Part shown: piece after piece, positions 24,956 through 37,034 of the stretch
How positions within the stretch are numbered: position 1 is the first letter of the stretch
How the letters are laid out: each line of letters starts with the position of its first letter
Made by a program: the position numbers and the translations under genes
From: Linyphia triangularis
Taxonomy: Eukaryota > Arthropoda > Arachnida > Araneae > Linyphiidae
Direction of reading: 5' to 3'
Assembly: GCA_963978545.1 (NCBI GenBank)
Contig: OZ021723.1
Coordinates: 3,906,001-3,970,000, forward strand
DNA length: 64,000 nucleotides
The notes under the pieces: generated by a model
The model's input: the letters and a program-made list of their open reading frames with translations, nothing else
The model's database searches: none
Told to the model about the DNA's origin: nothing

Positions 24956-26470
24956 CTAGCTGAATACCCATACTTCGCTACGAAATTTTAACACATTCAA
25001 TATTTTAGCTAGTTGTAAGGCCTCGAGTTGCGCAAATCCGTCATTGATGTATAGGTCCCAGTTTTTGGCGCTTCGCTCGCAGGAAGGTTCATTGCTTTGT
25101 TCGCTGAAAAGTTCGCTGACACATAAGTGCAGGCTTACTTCACTCGTTGAAAGGTTCATTACTATGCAAGAATAGGCTCGCCTCTCTCGCTAAAAGGTTC
25201 ATTACTATGCAAGAATAGGCTCGCTTCTCTCGCTGGAAGGTTCATTGCTGCGTAAGAATAAGCTCGCTTCACTCAATAAAATCTAATTGTTACGTAAAAC
25301 CTTAATATTAGAAGCCTCTGTCGAGACACACACACACATAAACACACAAACACACACACACACATACACACACACAACACAACACACACAAAATCCTCGT
25401 TATAACAATAATACAACACGTCTTTAAGATTATTTTAACACGCGTTTGTGGAAAGCAAAATTAGAAGACCAAAACTACTTATGTTGAAACTTTCAGAGCT
25501 CTAGGCCTATTAAGAGTAGCTTTTTGTGAAAATATTAATAAAAAAAATTAATAAAGAAATAAATTAAAATTTTAACATTCTTTTTTCAATAGTCTAATTA
25601 GAATGCCAAAACTATTTGTGCTGAAAATTTTAGAACTGTAGTCGAAGTAAAAATTATTTTGTAAAATATTTGTTAATTAATTAAAAAATTAATTAAAAGA
25701 GAACTAAATAAAAATTTAAAATTCTGTTTTTCAAAAGTCCAATTAGAAGGCCAAAACTACTTAAGTTGAAAATTTCAGAATAGATATCGTTTTGTTAAAT
25801 ATATATTAATTAATTAAAAAAAATAATAATTAAAAATGAACTAAATAAAAATTTAAAATTCTGTTTTTCAAAAGTCCAATTAAAAGGCCAAAACTACTTG
25901 TGTTGAAAATTTCAGAGCTGTTGCCCTATTAGAAACCGTTTTGTAAAATATTTATTAATTAATATTTTACAAAATATTTATAAATTAATTAATAAAAAAC
26001 TAACAAAAAATTTAAAATTCTGTTTTTCAAGAGTTCAATAAAAAGGCCAAAATTACTTATGTTGGAAATGTTAGAGCTGTAACCCTATTAAAAGTATTTT
26101 TGTAACAAAAATTGTTAATTAATTAAGAAAATTAATTAAGAAATAAATAATAAAAATGTTAACATTATGTTTGTTAAAAGTCCAATTAGAAGACTAAAAC
26201 TACTTATGTTGAAAATTTCAAAGCTGTATCTCTACTTGAAGTCATTTTGTAAAAAAGAAAAAATAATTAAAATATAAATTTAAAAAAAAAAAAAAAAAAC
26301 TAGTTAAAATTTTAACATTCAGTTTGACATACATAAAAGTAGAAGACCTAAACTTCTTATGTTGAAAATTTCGGAGCTCTACTCAAATTTTAAGTAGGTT
26401 TCTATAGATCCACAGAGTCACCGACAGATAGACAGACAGACCGACACACAGCTTGTTTTATTATTATAGA
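24956..26470 (-). mobile_element. Non-autonomous Helitron with about 7 internal units
   Basis: Same family as 8447-9634. On the minus strand it starts TCTATAATAATAAAACAAGC and ends at CTAG (24956-24959), with A before and T after. About seven copies of the 130-150 bp core are visible (about 25463, 25604, 25752, 25892, 26043, 26196, 26345). A CA-rich simple repeat (about 25325-25390) lies between the 3' terminal region and the array. The 25150-25270 part repeats a CTCGCT..AAGGTTCATTGCT motif several times. No protein is encoded. Confidence 0.85.
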
Positions 26471-27226
26471 TAGATAAAACAAATGAAGATAATAAGCATG
26501 GGCGTGCTGGATAAAATTGCAGCTGTATTGTAGGCAAAGGTAAGATGAAAGTAGTTTTTGATGCATCTGAAGATGAAAGTTGAATATGCAACTGATGACA
26601 GTCTAATGGGTTGGTAAACTTTTTCTAGTAATGATAAGATATTATACTGTTTTGTATAAAGAATATTAAAGTGTTTTTATGTGTACATACCAAATTAATG
26701 CCGATGTCAAATATCTATGCAGATCATCATTATTATTATTTTTTCTTTCACCACCAAACTTTCTGTTTTTAATTTTTGATAATATATTGTCATAGCATTA
26801 CATAATTCTTCTTAACTTTACATAATGTTAAATTATGCAAATTTTAAGACGGTTTTTTAAAATGAGTTTTACCCACAAAACCATGCGTCTAAAAGTTGTA
26901 TGAACAAATAAACATACAGTACAAAAATGTATGCCAAAGTGCATATTAATGGCTATATGAAAGAAAAAATAGTAATTTATAATTACAGAACCAAATAAAC
27001 ACAGGATACTTTTATGAATTTTAATTTTTGTACTAAATATTTATTAATTTTTAAAGCTAAAATTATTATTATTATTTTGATTAAACATAGTTTAGCCTCA
27101 TACACGATAAAAGTATGAAAATTCATGTTTTTAATAATAGCGTGTAATGTAAAATATATAGCTGAGATGAAAATATCGCAACCATCTTAACTGGTCCTAC
27201 CCTATTAAATATTCAAGCTTTACATA
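26471..27226. other. AT-rich stretch, no gene recognised
   Basis: No coding region or repeat borders seen. Confidence 0.35.
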
Positions 27227-27228
27227 TA

Positions 27229-27885
27229 GTCCGAGAAGCGACTGCAATTTTTGGACCCCATCGAACATCATTCTGAATTTTTTATAGAAATTGGAGAAAA
27301 GTTAGTGGATTAGGAATCCACTGGTCTGCCATGACAAAAATGGCCGAAACTGATCAATAATCGACTTGGAATGAGTTGAACTAAATCCCGATTGCCAAAT
27401 ATGTCATAACTTGCCAAAAATAGAACACACTTTTTCGTCTGGTAACGCACTGCATTTTGATTTTCAATGAGAAAAAGCGCAAACGATTTTTGATTTCTGG
27501 CTCGGAAAAATTGTATCTTTTAAAAGTAAGCCAAATTGGCGACATCAGTTACGTCATAAGTGACGTAATATTTTTGCCAACTTGGCTCCCTTTTAATAGA
27601 TGCAAGTAGACCATCGCCAGATATCTGAATCGTCTGCAACCTTTTTAATTGAAAATTAAAGAGTGAGGGTTACCACATAAAATAAAATACTCATTATTTG
27701 GCAAGTTATGGGGCATTTGGCAATTGGATTTAGTTCAACTTATTAAAAGTCAATTTTTGACCAGTTTTGGCCATTTTTGCCATGGCAGACCAGTGGATTC
27801 GTAATCTACACACTTTTCTCTAATTTCTATAAAAAATTCAGAATGATGTTCGATGGGGTCCAAAAATTGCAGTCGCCTCTCACTC
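27229..27885. mobile_element. 657-bp palindromic element, copy 1 of 4
   Basis: The left half is matched by the reverse complement of the right half along nearly the whole length, so each arm is about 320 bases. The ends start GTCCGAGAAGCGACTGCAAT, and the flanks are TA (27227-27228 and 27886-27887), pointing to a TA target. The exact centre carries TTACGTCATAAGTGACGTAA (27549-27568), two opposed CRE/bZIP-like TGACGTAA half-sites. No open frame. A transcript across it would fold into a long hairpin. Confidence 0.85.
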
Positions 27886-27887
27886 TA

Positions 27888-28813
27888 ATACTTCATAGTA
27901 GTTATTAAAATCACAAATTCAATGATAATGCCAAGTTTAAGAAGAAATATATTGCCAAGTAGAATTGTTCCGAAAAAAGTACTAATTACTTTGAACATAA
28001 ATTATTCCAAAGTGAATTAAAAAAATTTTAAATATTCGAGTTTAAAACTTTGATTTTGTGATTAAATTTTAAAAACATTTTTACTTAATTTCAAAGAAAC
28101 AAAGTATTAGTTAAAGAATAAAATTTAAAAATAATTACTAATTTTAGTTTACACTTTACACGAATATTGTATATAATGTTGCCATACAAATTTAAAAGAT
28201 GTCAACTCAAATTCATTTCATCCATAAAATCGAAATAAAGTTTATAGACTAAAATCTCAAGGAATTTTTACTAACTCAGATACATATAAAATAAAACATT
28301 GCTAGAATGATTTTGAATTACAAAGATGAAGTTTCATGTCCTTGTCAGAAAGATCTTCTATATCCTGAAATATAAAAAAATAAATAAAACCATCAATATT
28401 TTTTATAGCTTTGGAAATGTAAAAAATTCATACCGGGAAAGTTTACGATACGATTTACGAAAGATTACGAAAGTATTACGACCAAACAAATTTATTGATT
28501 TAAAATTAACTTTGACAAGTTTAATCCAAAAATAAACTCTTTTGAAGAAAGTATTTTGGTCAGCATACATTTGTTATGATCATGTACAAATCTTCCTATG
28601 GTTAAGTTCACCATTAAAGTTATCCTGCTGCTTGTTTACCTACTACTAAAATTCGAAGTTAGTATCTACTCAAAAAGATTCATAATTTACTTGAAATAAG
28701 TTTATTTGGTTAGAATACAACATTACTGAAAATAATAGCCTTTTGAATAACACTAAACACAAATATTTTTATTCAATAATTAATACATTATTGATCAGTT
28801 ACTTTTCTTAAAT
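27888..28813. other. AT-rich stretch downstream of a possible exon
   Basis: No element borders seen. A minus-strand AATAAA at 28768-28773 lies 41 bases past the stop of the candidate exon at 28814-29125. Confidence 0.35.
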
Positions 28814-29125
28814 TTATATCATGAGGATGTTTAAATGTCTGGAAGAAATAAGTGCTTTAAATTCTACTGGGAATCCTAATTTATTTACCTTTGAAGTTTG
28901 AGAAAGGATTTTAAAGGGAAATAAGCTTACTAAGTGCAAATCAGCATTCTGATGAAATGTTAAGTCCGACAACTGTTTAACAATTTTGTTCTTAAAACCC
29001 TCAATTGCTTTCTGTGGGACTTTAACTTCCAGGAATGTAAACCAGAAACAGTTTTCAATTAAGGTTTGAAAATGAATTGAATCGGACCTTTTAAATCCAG
29101 GTGCCAAATAACCAGAGCCAGTATA
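28814..29125 (-). CDS. Candidate terminal exon of an unknown host gene
   Basis: A minus-strand open stretch of about 103 codons with normal residue composition, in a patch less AT-rich than its neighbours. It is preceded by a plausible splice acceptor (AAAACAG just before 29125). The frame runs YTGSGYLAPGFKRSDSIHFQ, then FWFTFLEVKVPQKAIEGFKN, then LHLVSLFPFKILSQ, to a TAA at 28816-28814. An AATAAA follows 41 bases later. I do not recognise the family. No upstream exon was identified, and acceptor-like and AATAAA strings are common by chance in this AT-rich DNA. It could also be a piece of an unknown element. Confidence 0.3.
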   Translation of the reverse strand, partial: YTGSGYLAPGFKRSDSIHFQTLIENCFWFTFLEVKVPQKAIEGFKNKIVKQLSDLTFHQNADLHLVSLFPFKILSQTSKVNKLGFPVEFKALISSRHLNILMI

Positions 29126-29129
29126 CTGT

Positions 29130-30020
29130 TTTAAAATTTATTAGCAGAAAAGTGAAATTTATTCTAAAGAATCTTGTGCAGAATCAATAAATATAAATTA
29201 ATGTGCGTATATAGAAAGTAGTGTTATTAATTTGGTTATTTATAATATATCAAATTACCTTTAAATTTTTCATGAAATACCACACACAATTCAGTTAATA
29301 ATTGATTTGGATTAAGTTCAATAATTCATTTAAAGTTAGTTAATAATTGTTTTTAAATAAATAACCTCTCAAGAAGAAAAAATGTAACTTAAAAAGTTAG
29401 ACATAATTTCATTAGTTCAATTCTAAGAATTAAGCATAGAAATTAAGTGAGTGTATTTGAAACTATTTTATAAGTTTGCTGATAACTTTTTTTAAGAAAA
29501 GTAATTATACTCAGCTCTGCAAGCCATTAAACAATTATACAAATAATTTTCTTCTATAAATACGACCAAATGCAAAACGAATTTCAGCAGAGTTCCTTTC
29601 TCGTGTTACTATACTATTTTTTCAACTGCACAGTAGACGAGCCCCATCAAAAAGACGATGGAGTAGGATATAAATTTATGAAATATTTTTTAGTTTATTA
29701 AAAGTTCCCCTGTCTAACGTCTACTCATTTGTAGGTATGATTTTATACGAATGACTGATCTTTTAACTAAAAGAACAGTAATGAATTCTTAGACCCAAAT
29801 GTTATTGTGGAGATAATCTCCCAACGTAACTTTGATGCCTGGTGGGAGTTTATTCATTCAAAATGTTCATTGAAGTTTTCATTTAAAAGGAAGTCCTAGT
29901 AAGATTGATTCCTTATGCTCTCTATGTAACAATCTTCTAGGCCAGTTCATTTATAAACCACTTCGTGTAAAAATTTGAAATTTGATGAATAGGTATGAAA
30001 CTGATCACTTCTTAAAATAA
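29130..30020. other. AT-rich stretch, no gene recognised
   Basis: If the exon at 28814-29125 is real, this would be intron or upstream DNA. No splice donor or further exon stood out. Confidence 0.35.
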
Positions 30021-30022
30021 TA

Positions 30023-30680
30023 GACCGAGAGGCGACTGCAATTTTTGGACCCCATCGAACATCATTCTGAATTTTTTATAGAAATTTGAGAAAAGTGAGT
30101 AGATTACGAATCCACTGGTCTGCCGTGGTAAAAATGGCCGAAACTGGTCAAATATTGACTTTTAATAAGTTGAACTAAAACCATTTGCCAAATGAGCCAT
30201 AACTTGCCAAATAATGAGCATTTTTTTTTATTTGGTAACCCTCACTTTTTAATGTTCAATTAAGAAGGTTGCAGACGACTCAGATACCTGGCGACGGTCT
30301 ACTTGCATCAATTAAAAGGGAGCCAAGTTGGCAATAAACATTACGTCACTGATGACGTAACTGATGTCACCAATTTGGCTTACTTTTAAAAGATACAAGT
30401 TTTACCGAGCCAGATATCAGAAATCGTTTGCGCTTTTTTTCATTGAAAATCAAAATACAGCGGGTTGCCAGACGAAAAAGGTTTTCTCTTTTTGGCAAGT
30501 TATGACATATTTGGCAATCGGATTTTAGTTGAACTCATTCCAAGTCGATTTTGGACCAGTTTCGGCCATTTTTACCACGGCAGACCAGTGAATTCGTAAT
30601 CTACTCACTTTTCTCAAATTTCTATAAAAAAATCAGAATGATGTTCGATGAGGTCCGAAAATTGCAGTCGGGTCTCGGAC
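30023..30680. mobile_element. Palindromic element, copy 2 of 4
   Basis: Flanked by TA at 30021-30022 and 30681-30682. The ends are GACCGAGAGGCGACTGCAAT and, from the other strand, GTCCGAGACCCGACTGCAAT. Its length is 658 bp. The central palindrome TTACGTCACTGATGACGTAA (30342-30361) is intact. Relative to copy 1 it appears inverted, although near-symmetry makes orientation a weak concept. Confidence 0.85.
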
Positions 30681-31096
30681 TATAGTATCAAATATTAAAA
30701 AACTTGAAATTTGGTGAGTAGGTACAAAAATGATCTCTTCATGAAATTATATCAATTAAAAACTCGAAAATAGCGTCTAATATATTTCATTGTATAATTG
30801 ATATATCTACTTCAATGCTTATGCAGTGGCTCCACTTGCAATAGTCTTTTGCTTTTGAAAATGTTTTAATAAATAAAATATATTAAGAGATGTTTTTAGG
30901 TCTCTACTCACCAAATTTCAAGGTTTTATACAAAGTAGTTTCTAAATGAACGGGGCTAATAGATTGTAACATAGTGAGTATAGGTATTGGTCCTTACTAG
31001 GATTTTCTCTTAAATGATTCTCCTTAAGTGTCCCTTACATTGGTATTCGGTTAAAATTAGCTTTACACATTTCTTTTCTTTTTCGTATACGTCAAG

Positions 31097-31262
31097 GCCG
31101 ACCAAACGGTATAGTGGTTAGCGTGCTAGCTTCTAGACCGCGAGGTTGCGGGTTCGTGTCCCGTGTTGGCATGGGTGTTTGTAAATGTATGTTGGCTTGT
31201 CTAATGATAGCCCTCGTGTTGCTGACGGTGCCATATGATCTGAAAACAACCAACCAACCAAG
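31097..31262 (+). mobile_element. tRNA-derived SINE, copy 2
   Basis: Starts GCCGACCAAACGGTATAGTG and ends in an AACCAACCAA tail. The 12-bp TSD GTATACGTCAAG is perfect (31085-31096 and 31263-31274). The tRNA-like acceptor stem is best preserved here: GCCGAC at the start can pair with GTTGGC after the T arm. The B box reads GGTTCGTGTCC, one change from the other copies. A small deletion removes the block corresponding to CGAATGTTTCGG in copies 5 and 6. Confidence 0.95.
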
Positions 31263-31274
31263 GTATACGTCAAG

Positions 31275-32072
31275 AGAAATCTAATAAAACCAACCATATT
31301 ATTCATATTATGGCTATAGAAATTCATGGCCATTTCTGCAATACTGTATCACAAATCAAACTAATGTCGCAATATAAACAAATCATAATTGTCCAAAATG
31401 TCATTTTATGTTTGATGTCATATTATGTTGTTCTCGTTAAATAAATTGAGAAAATTAAGTTCATACCCAGAGTAATAAAATATAAAAGTTAAATAATCAT
31501 TTTTAAAACTTGTTACACTACTGGAAGCTTTTGTTTATAATACGTTTAATACTACCGGACATCCCAAAGTTTTTTGAGTTATAGTCCCTTGCTTGCGGCT
31601 TATATCAGTAAGTAACCTGTCAGACACCAGACACTTACAGCTTCTTCTTCGGTCACTTTCAAGAAACCCTAAAAGGACTTGGTATACCAGACACAAATGG
31701 TGCCATTTCTTTTATCTGCTTGTCCTTAGAATGTCTACGGTGCCAAAAACATGTTATGTAAATAAATATTAGTGTGTGTTTATCCCCAGGGAGAAAATGA
31801 AACGTCATAAGTCAAGGCAATGCGAGTAAATCCCTGGAAATACGTGCTGTTCCTGTACACTAATTTATTGTTGAAGTCAAAATCCAGGAAACTTAAATTG
31901 ATTGGTGGAGAAGGAGGAGGGAATTAAGGATTTATTTATGCTTAAAAAGAAATAAATATAAACATATGTAGTAATGTATTGTATTTTGAAACATACATGC
32001 ATAGTTTTCATTATTGTGTGGTCTTTCTCTCTCCCTCCTTCATCTTTTCATCACACTTTCTCAAAGTCCATG
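31275..32072. other. Stretch with no gene recognised
   Basis: The part at 31550-31880 is less AT-rich but contains no long open frame, tRNA or terminal repeat that I can support. Confidence 0.35.
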
Positions 32073-32550
32073 TAATAAAACAATATGTCGAATCACATTT
32101 TTTATTATTTCTAACATTTATTTGTTATAAGTGTAAGCAATAGTAATGTAAAAAAATGTGTTTGATCTTTATATAAATGTTTACGATTGGGAAATATATT
32201 GTGTTCTTCAGTTAATGTTCTTTTTTAAAATACAATCTCTCAGTTATATGTTTCAAGTTTTCAAACTGTTCATGAATCTGTGTGCATCAGGAAAAACTTA
32301 CCATCGGCCAACCATAATAAAACAATATGTCGAATCAAATTTGTTATTGTTTCTCACATTTATTTGTTATAACTGTAAGCAATAGTAATGTAAAAAATGT
32401 GTTTGATCTTTGTGTAAAGGTTTACAATTGGGAAACTTTTGGTGGTCTTCAGTTAATGTGCTTTTTGAAAATACAATATCTCAGTTATAAGTTTTAAGTT
32501 TTCTAACTGCATTGTGCATCGGAAAAAATTTACTATCCGCCAAGTAATTA
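32073..32550 (+). repeat. Tandem duplication, 242-bp period
   Basis: TAATAAAACAATATGTCGAA occurs at 32073 and 32315. The whole unit follows twice: TTTGTTATAA.TGTAAGCAAT, then ATGTAAAAAA, then TTCAGTTAATGT. A third unit begins near 32548 but passes directly into the 42-bp array. Confidence 0.9.
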
Positions 32551-32790
32551 TAGACATATGTAGTAATTTTCTTAACTTTAGTAAATTAATTATATACATA
32601 TGTAGTAATTTTATTAACTTTAGTAAATTAATTATATACATATGTAGTAATTTTATTAACTTTAGTAAATTAATTATATACATATGTAGTAATTTTATTA
32701 ACTTTAGTAAATTAATTATATACATATGTAGTAATTTTATTAACTTTATTAAAGTAATTATAGACATATGTAGAAATTTTATTTAGTAAA
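32547..32790 (+). repeat. 42-bp minisatellite, about 5 units
   Basis: Units read ATTATATACATATGTAGTAA then a TTTTATTAACTTTAGTAAATTA part, 42 bases each. Because 42 is a multiple of 3, both strands show periodic 14-residue pseudo-peptides, which are not genes. The central units are almost identical and the outer ones diverge. The array grows out of the end of a 242-bp unit. Confidence 0.95.
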
Positions 32791-32799
32791 AATGTAAAG

Positions 32800-33327
32800 T
32801 AATTTTATTAACTTTTTTAGTATTTCATATTCCAAAATCGAAGATTGAACAGTTATCTATATGTTCATCCAAAACATGAATAAGTTAAATAATGCAACGT
32901 TTTAAGTAAAATTTAGTACATAGCTAGTTCCTGTGTATTCAAACATAGGAAAATAAAAAAAAAATTAAAAAAGCATTTAAGTTTATTTGAAAATCTTTTT
33001 TTTTATGTAAATTATTTTCTTTAGAAAGGTAGAGTTTGGTACAGTGAAATCTAAAAATTGATGCTTTAAACCTAGGGAATTGTTAAAGCTTCTTTCTAAA
33101 GTATGACTAAATAAAAGTACGGCAGAAATTACATGCATTCCCCGTAATTCTGAAATTTTCATATCACATTAGATGTAATTAGTTGATTGTTATAAATACG
33201 ACTAAAATGAGGGATCTAATATAAACTTCATAAAACATTTGTTTAGTATGGGAAATTAGTTAATTATGAATAGCCTTAATGAAACTTACTTTGGTTCGTC
33301 TAAGTATCTTGATTAAAATAAACATAT
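32800..33327. other. AT-rich stretch, no gene recognised
   Basis: No element borders or coding region seen. Confidence 0.35.
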
Positions 33328-33331
33328 TTAA

Positions 33332-34038
33332 GGTATACGTATAGGTTTCAACATTTTTTTTTTTCAATTTTCAATTTAAAAACTAGACCTTTGCACCTTG
33401 AAAAGTACATTATTTGTTAAACTGTTTCCAATATTTTTTTGTTTTTTAAATTTCTTAAATTTTAATAATTAATTAAAATTTAATCAACTAATTAGGCTAA
33501 TTTCGAACAGTAATGACAAAAATTCAAATTCCCTCACAGATAAAATTTTGGTGTTCAATAATGCGGAATACCCGCATTCTCTATGTTTTGACCCTATTAA
33601 CAGAATTTTACAGTGTGTATATTTTGTGATATCTTGCTTTAACTGAATCTATTAGAAAAATCCAAGTTTTTTTATACAGAGTCTTATCTTTAAAATTCAA
33701 TTAAAAACATATTTACTTACAAATCACTTAGTATTTAGGGTCAAAACATTCAACAATGTATGCAGATTATATAGAAAATTTTTTTTCAAAAAATATTATT
33801 TAAACTGGAGTTATTACTTTTTGAAAGAAATGCAAAATAGAAAAAACTACATAACTTTTAAAAAAGTATTTTTTATATGAAATTTTTTTATTATTTTACT
33901 AATTATTATATATTTCCTTTTTAATATGCTCCTCTATCATAAGGTTTCCTTCTTTTGTGTTGTTTTTATTTTGCTTTTGTTTTTTACTGCCTTACAAATC
34001 TTCCCCGAGTTTTGCGATTTGAAGCCTATACGTATACC
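33332..34038. mobile_element. TTAA-flanked MITE starting GGTATACGTATAGG
   Basis: TTAA at 33328-33331 and 34039-34042 flanks perfect inverted ends GGTATACGTATAGG / CCTATACGTATACC, extended by imperfect pairing (TTTCAA / TTTGAAG). The element is 707 bp and non-coding. It shares the GCGGAATACCCGC motif (about 33562) with the TTAA element at 4321-5009. Confidence 0.8.
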
Positions 34039-34042
34039 TTAA

Positions 34043-34803
34043 AGGTTTTTAATATAAAACTCTCATACATGTCACAGCGGTTCATGTCAGACACTGATTA
34101 ACTTTTTAGGGTATAAACCAGGTTTTGATTTTCGCTTTATTGAATTAACTATTTTTTGGGATCAGTGGTATCTTCTTAATTTTCATTAGTTTTTCTAATA
34201 TAAATATTTTAAAAATTCATGTTTGTTCTTTTACTAATTTGATGATTAAGTGTAATTCTAAAATTACACTAGAGATTGTTTCCAAAACAATTATTAATGG
34301 TATTACTACTTGTTAGAAGTTGAAAATGAGATTTGAGGACCTATAAAGTTATTAGTATTTGTCTTTGCATACTTTTCTTAACTTAGTCCCTTTCCATAAT
34401 AACATGTCTTCCGTTACAAATTAAATTAATCAAATTTTATGATACTAAATTTTGCACTAAGAACACCAATGGTGAGTTAATATAATACATCAAATTAGGA
34501 ACCAATAACTGTATATTAGAAACCAATTTAGAATTTGTTCATGATATAAATAATATGAATATAAAATCTAACTTTATGTGAGCTTTTTTTTCTTTGTTAC
34601 AACAATTCTATAAGTTGTATCCTCACAGATTGACATATGTACAATGGATTTACGTTCGTTTTTAATCCCTGTAACTTGGTCTGAACATTAGATTATTATT
34701 GATATTTTCATTTTGAAACGAAATGTAACATATAGCCGACGAGCCAAGAAAAGAAGTATATAAGAATAATTTATTAAAAAAAGATGAAATTTCTCGATTT
34801 TAC
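34043..34803. other. AT-rich stretch between two TTAA elements
   Basis: No gene recognised. Confidence 0.35.
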
Positions 34804-34806
34804 TTA

Positions 34807-35113
34807 GGGGACTTGATACTCGTCAAGCTTTTTTTTTATTTTTATTTAAGGTTTTAAAATTATAATTTTTACATATTTGGATGTATTAGTTAGTATCAAC
34901 TAAATTTTATTAAAAAAAAGTTGACATAATGCCCAAAATTTTCAAAATTTTAAAATTGAAAAAAAAATAAAAAAATTAAAAAAATCATCAAATTTCAAAT
35001 TCTATCTTTTCTTTGATTTTTCAATTTTTTTTTTTTTTTTTATATGTCTCTAGTATCGTATTCTGACTCTTTAGGCATCGGATTTAGAATAACTAAAATA
35101 GTTTCATTTAAAT

Positions 35114-35156
<43 letters not shown>

Positions 35157-35480
35157 TATTATTTTTGTAAAATGGATATTAAGAATGGTACACACAAACT
35201 TTCAAATAATTTTATTCATATTTGCTGATTTTTTTTTTCATTTTGAGTAAGTGGGAATTTCAAAAATCTCGAACTGAGAAAAATGCGTTCGAAACATCAA
35301 AAGAGCTATTGAAGCAATGCTAAATTCTCCATAAATTATAGTTTTTCTGCAATTGCAATTATCGGATCAGCTCAAAAACGACCCAGAATAAGGATATGGT
35401 TACAAAAATTAAATACACGAAAAAAATAGAAAATTGATAATTTAATTATTTTTTGTGAAAACAAGGGGTACAAAGTCCCC
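34807..35480 (+). mobile_element. TTAA MITE (GGGGACTTGG family), near full length
   Basis: Left end GGGGACTTGATACTCGTCAA, right end AAGGGGTACAAAGTCCCC followed by TTAA (35481-35484). The left target has decayed to TTA. It shares internal blocks with 5555-6140 and, inverted, with 62120-62840 (ATTATCGGATCAGCTCAAAA, GAACTGAGAAAAATGCGTTC). It contains an A run at 35121-35151. Non-coding. Confidence 0.8.
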
Positions 35481-35484
35481 TTAA

Positions 35485-36249
35485 TAACTCTTTTGGAATG
35501 TAACAATATAACCATTGGCAGAACATAGTATTGTTAAAAATCAGCGGTTGCGGTTACTAACTTTTTAACTTCTCACCTTGAATTCCTTTTTTACTATTTA
35601 TTAAATAACTAAATATGATTGTTCCATTAACAGTTTACTGAGAATTTTATTTAGTCACACATTTTTTTTTATGTTTAAAAAAAATTAAATTGCACCTAAA
35701 GCTTTTTTAAGGACGGGTTGAATTTTGATAGACCATTTTTAAAATATGCAATAAAAGTAAGTCTAATTATTTAAGTGTTCTTTATTGATTCCAATGTTGC
35801 CAGAGCTGGATAAATTTTCAAAGGATTTTTTTATTAAAGCTCAATTTGGTTTTTCAAAAATCTGCTTGAACTTTTAAAAAGTATTTAAGGACTCAAAATT
35901 TTAAAAATTCTCATTTTTTATTCTTATAAAAAAAACATTTTTAAATAAAATGACCTAAAAACTTTGTTTCTATCATAAACAGAATTTGAAATACTTAAGT
36001 TTTTGTTACATGACTCGGGCATGCTATCTTGAAACTTTGAAATTGCTTTTATCGGTGCTGGTTTTTTGTCCTTTTTTTTGTTTAAATGGATATAATTTCA
36101 AAACTAATTTTTATAAATCTATGAAACTTCAAAACTCATCGTTATTAAGGTTTATCATCCCAATTAAAAACACTTACACACCATTAAATGTGTATTAAAT
36201 AAAAATATGAAAAATTAATCCACGCAAAGGACTATAAATAATTAGCCAT
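35485..36249. other. AT-rich stretch, no gene recognised
   Basis: Ends where the Gypsy integrase remnant begins. I see no 3' LTR or TSD at that junction. Confidence 0.4.
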
Positions 36250-36253
36250 TACA

Positions 36254-36980
36254 TCGGATTGTGGGTGCAGGGGAGTTGTACGAGTCTTTTCCATGTCGAG
36301 CAAGTCACACAGCCCAGTGAAGACAGCAGAGTCGAAGATCGTCCCCTGGTCGGAATGTATCAGCAGGGGTACGCCAAATCGGGAGATCCAATTCTGTACG
36401 AGGACTTCTGCTACGGTTGTGGCTTCCTAGTCCGGAATCGCGTATGCTTCTGGCCACTTGCTAAAGTAATTCATGACAACTAGGATGTATTTATTGCCAT
36501 TAATTGGGTGAGGTAGGGGGCCTAAGACGTCCAAAGCAATTCTTTCGAATGGTGCTCCTACGTTGTAAAGTTGCAACCTTCCACGAGTTCGGGTCTTGGG
36601 TCCCTTCCGTGAATTGCATGCATCACATGACTTGCACCACTTCTCCACGTCGGACTTTGCTTTGTCCCAAAAGAATCTTTCCCTCACTTTCTGAAGAGTG
36701 TTCATGATATCAAAATGTCCTCCAGTAGGGCTGCTGTGAAGTTCTTCTAGAACATTGGTAACTCTAGAACTTGAAAGGATTAATTGCCACCGGAAGCTTT
36801 TGCCATCATCGGACTCCCATCGACGGTAGAGTACTCCATTTTTCAAGTGCAAAGAGTCCCACATAGCCCAATATCTCTTCATTGTTGGGCTATAGCGTGC
36901 AATTTCCTGCCAACTGGGTTTTCCCGGTAGCTGTTTCCATGAATTCTATTAGAGGTTTCAAGTCCTGATCTTTGACCTGA
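36254..36980 (-). pseudogene. Gypsy integrase, truncated before the catalytic Glu
   Basis: The open block 36882-36427 continues in frame to about 36254 apart from local changes. It holds an HHCC zinc-binding region (EELHSSPTGGHFDIMNTLQK followed by WCKSCDACNSRKG) and the first catalytic Asp in RIALDVLGPLPHPINGNKYI. Further on, the second Asp appears in LLIHSDQGTIFDS. The sequence then reaches TTPLHPQSDV and ends, just before the region that normally supplies the catalytic Glu. The C-terminal domain is absent. Integrase normally inserts the cDNA copy into host DNA; this one cannot. Confidence 0.88.
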
Positions 36981-37034
36981 CTTTTTTGGACATTATGATC
37001 CCTCCAAGGATCCACGTCTGAAGTAATTTACTTG

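Noticed and set aside
31097..31170. A functional tRNA gene
   Set aside because: The head has A and B boxes, but the anticodon arm does not pair and the unit continues into a SINE body with TSDs.
32453..32786. Long repetitive open frames on both strands
   Set aside because: Produced by a 42-bp tandem repeat whose period is a multiple of three.
32547..32790. CRISPR-like array
   Set aside because: The units are contiguous with no unique spacers, and the DNA is eukaryotic.
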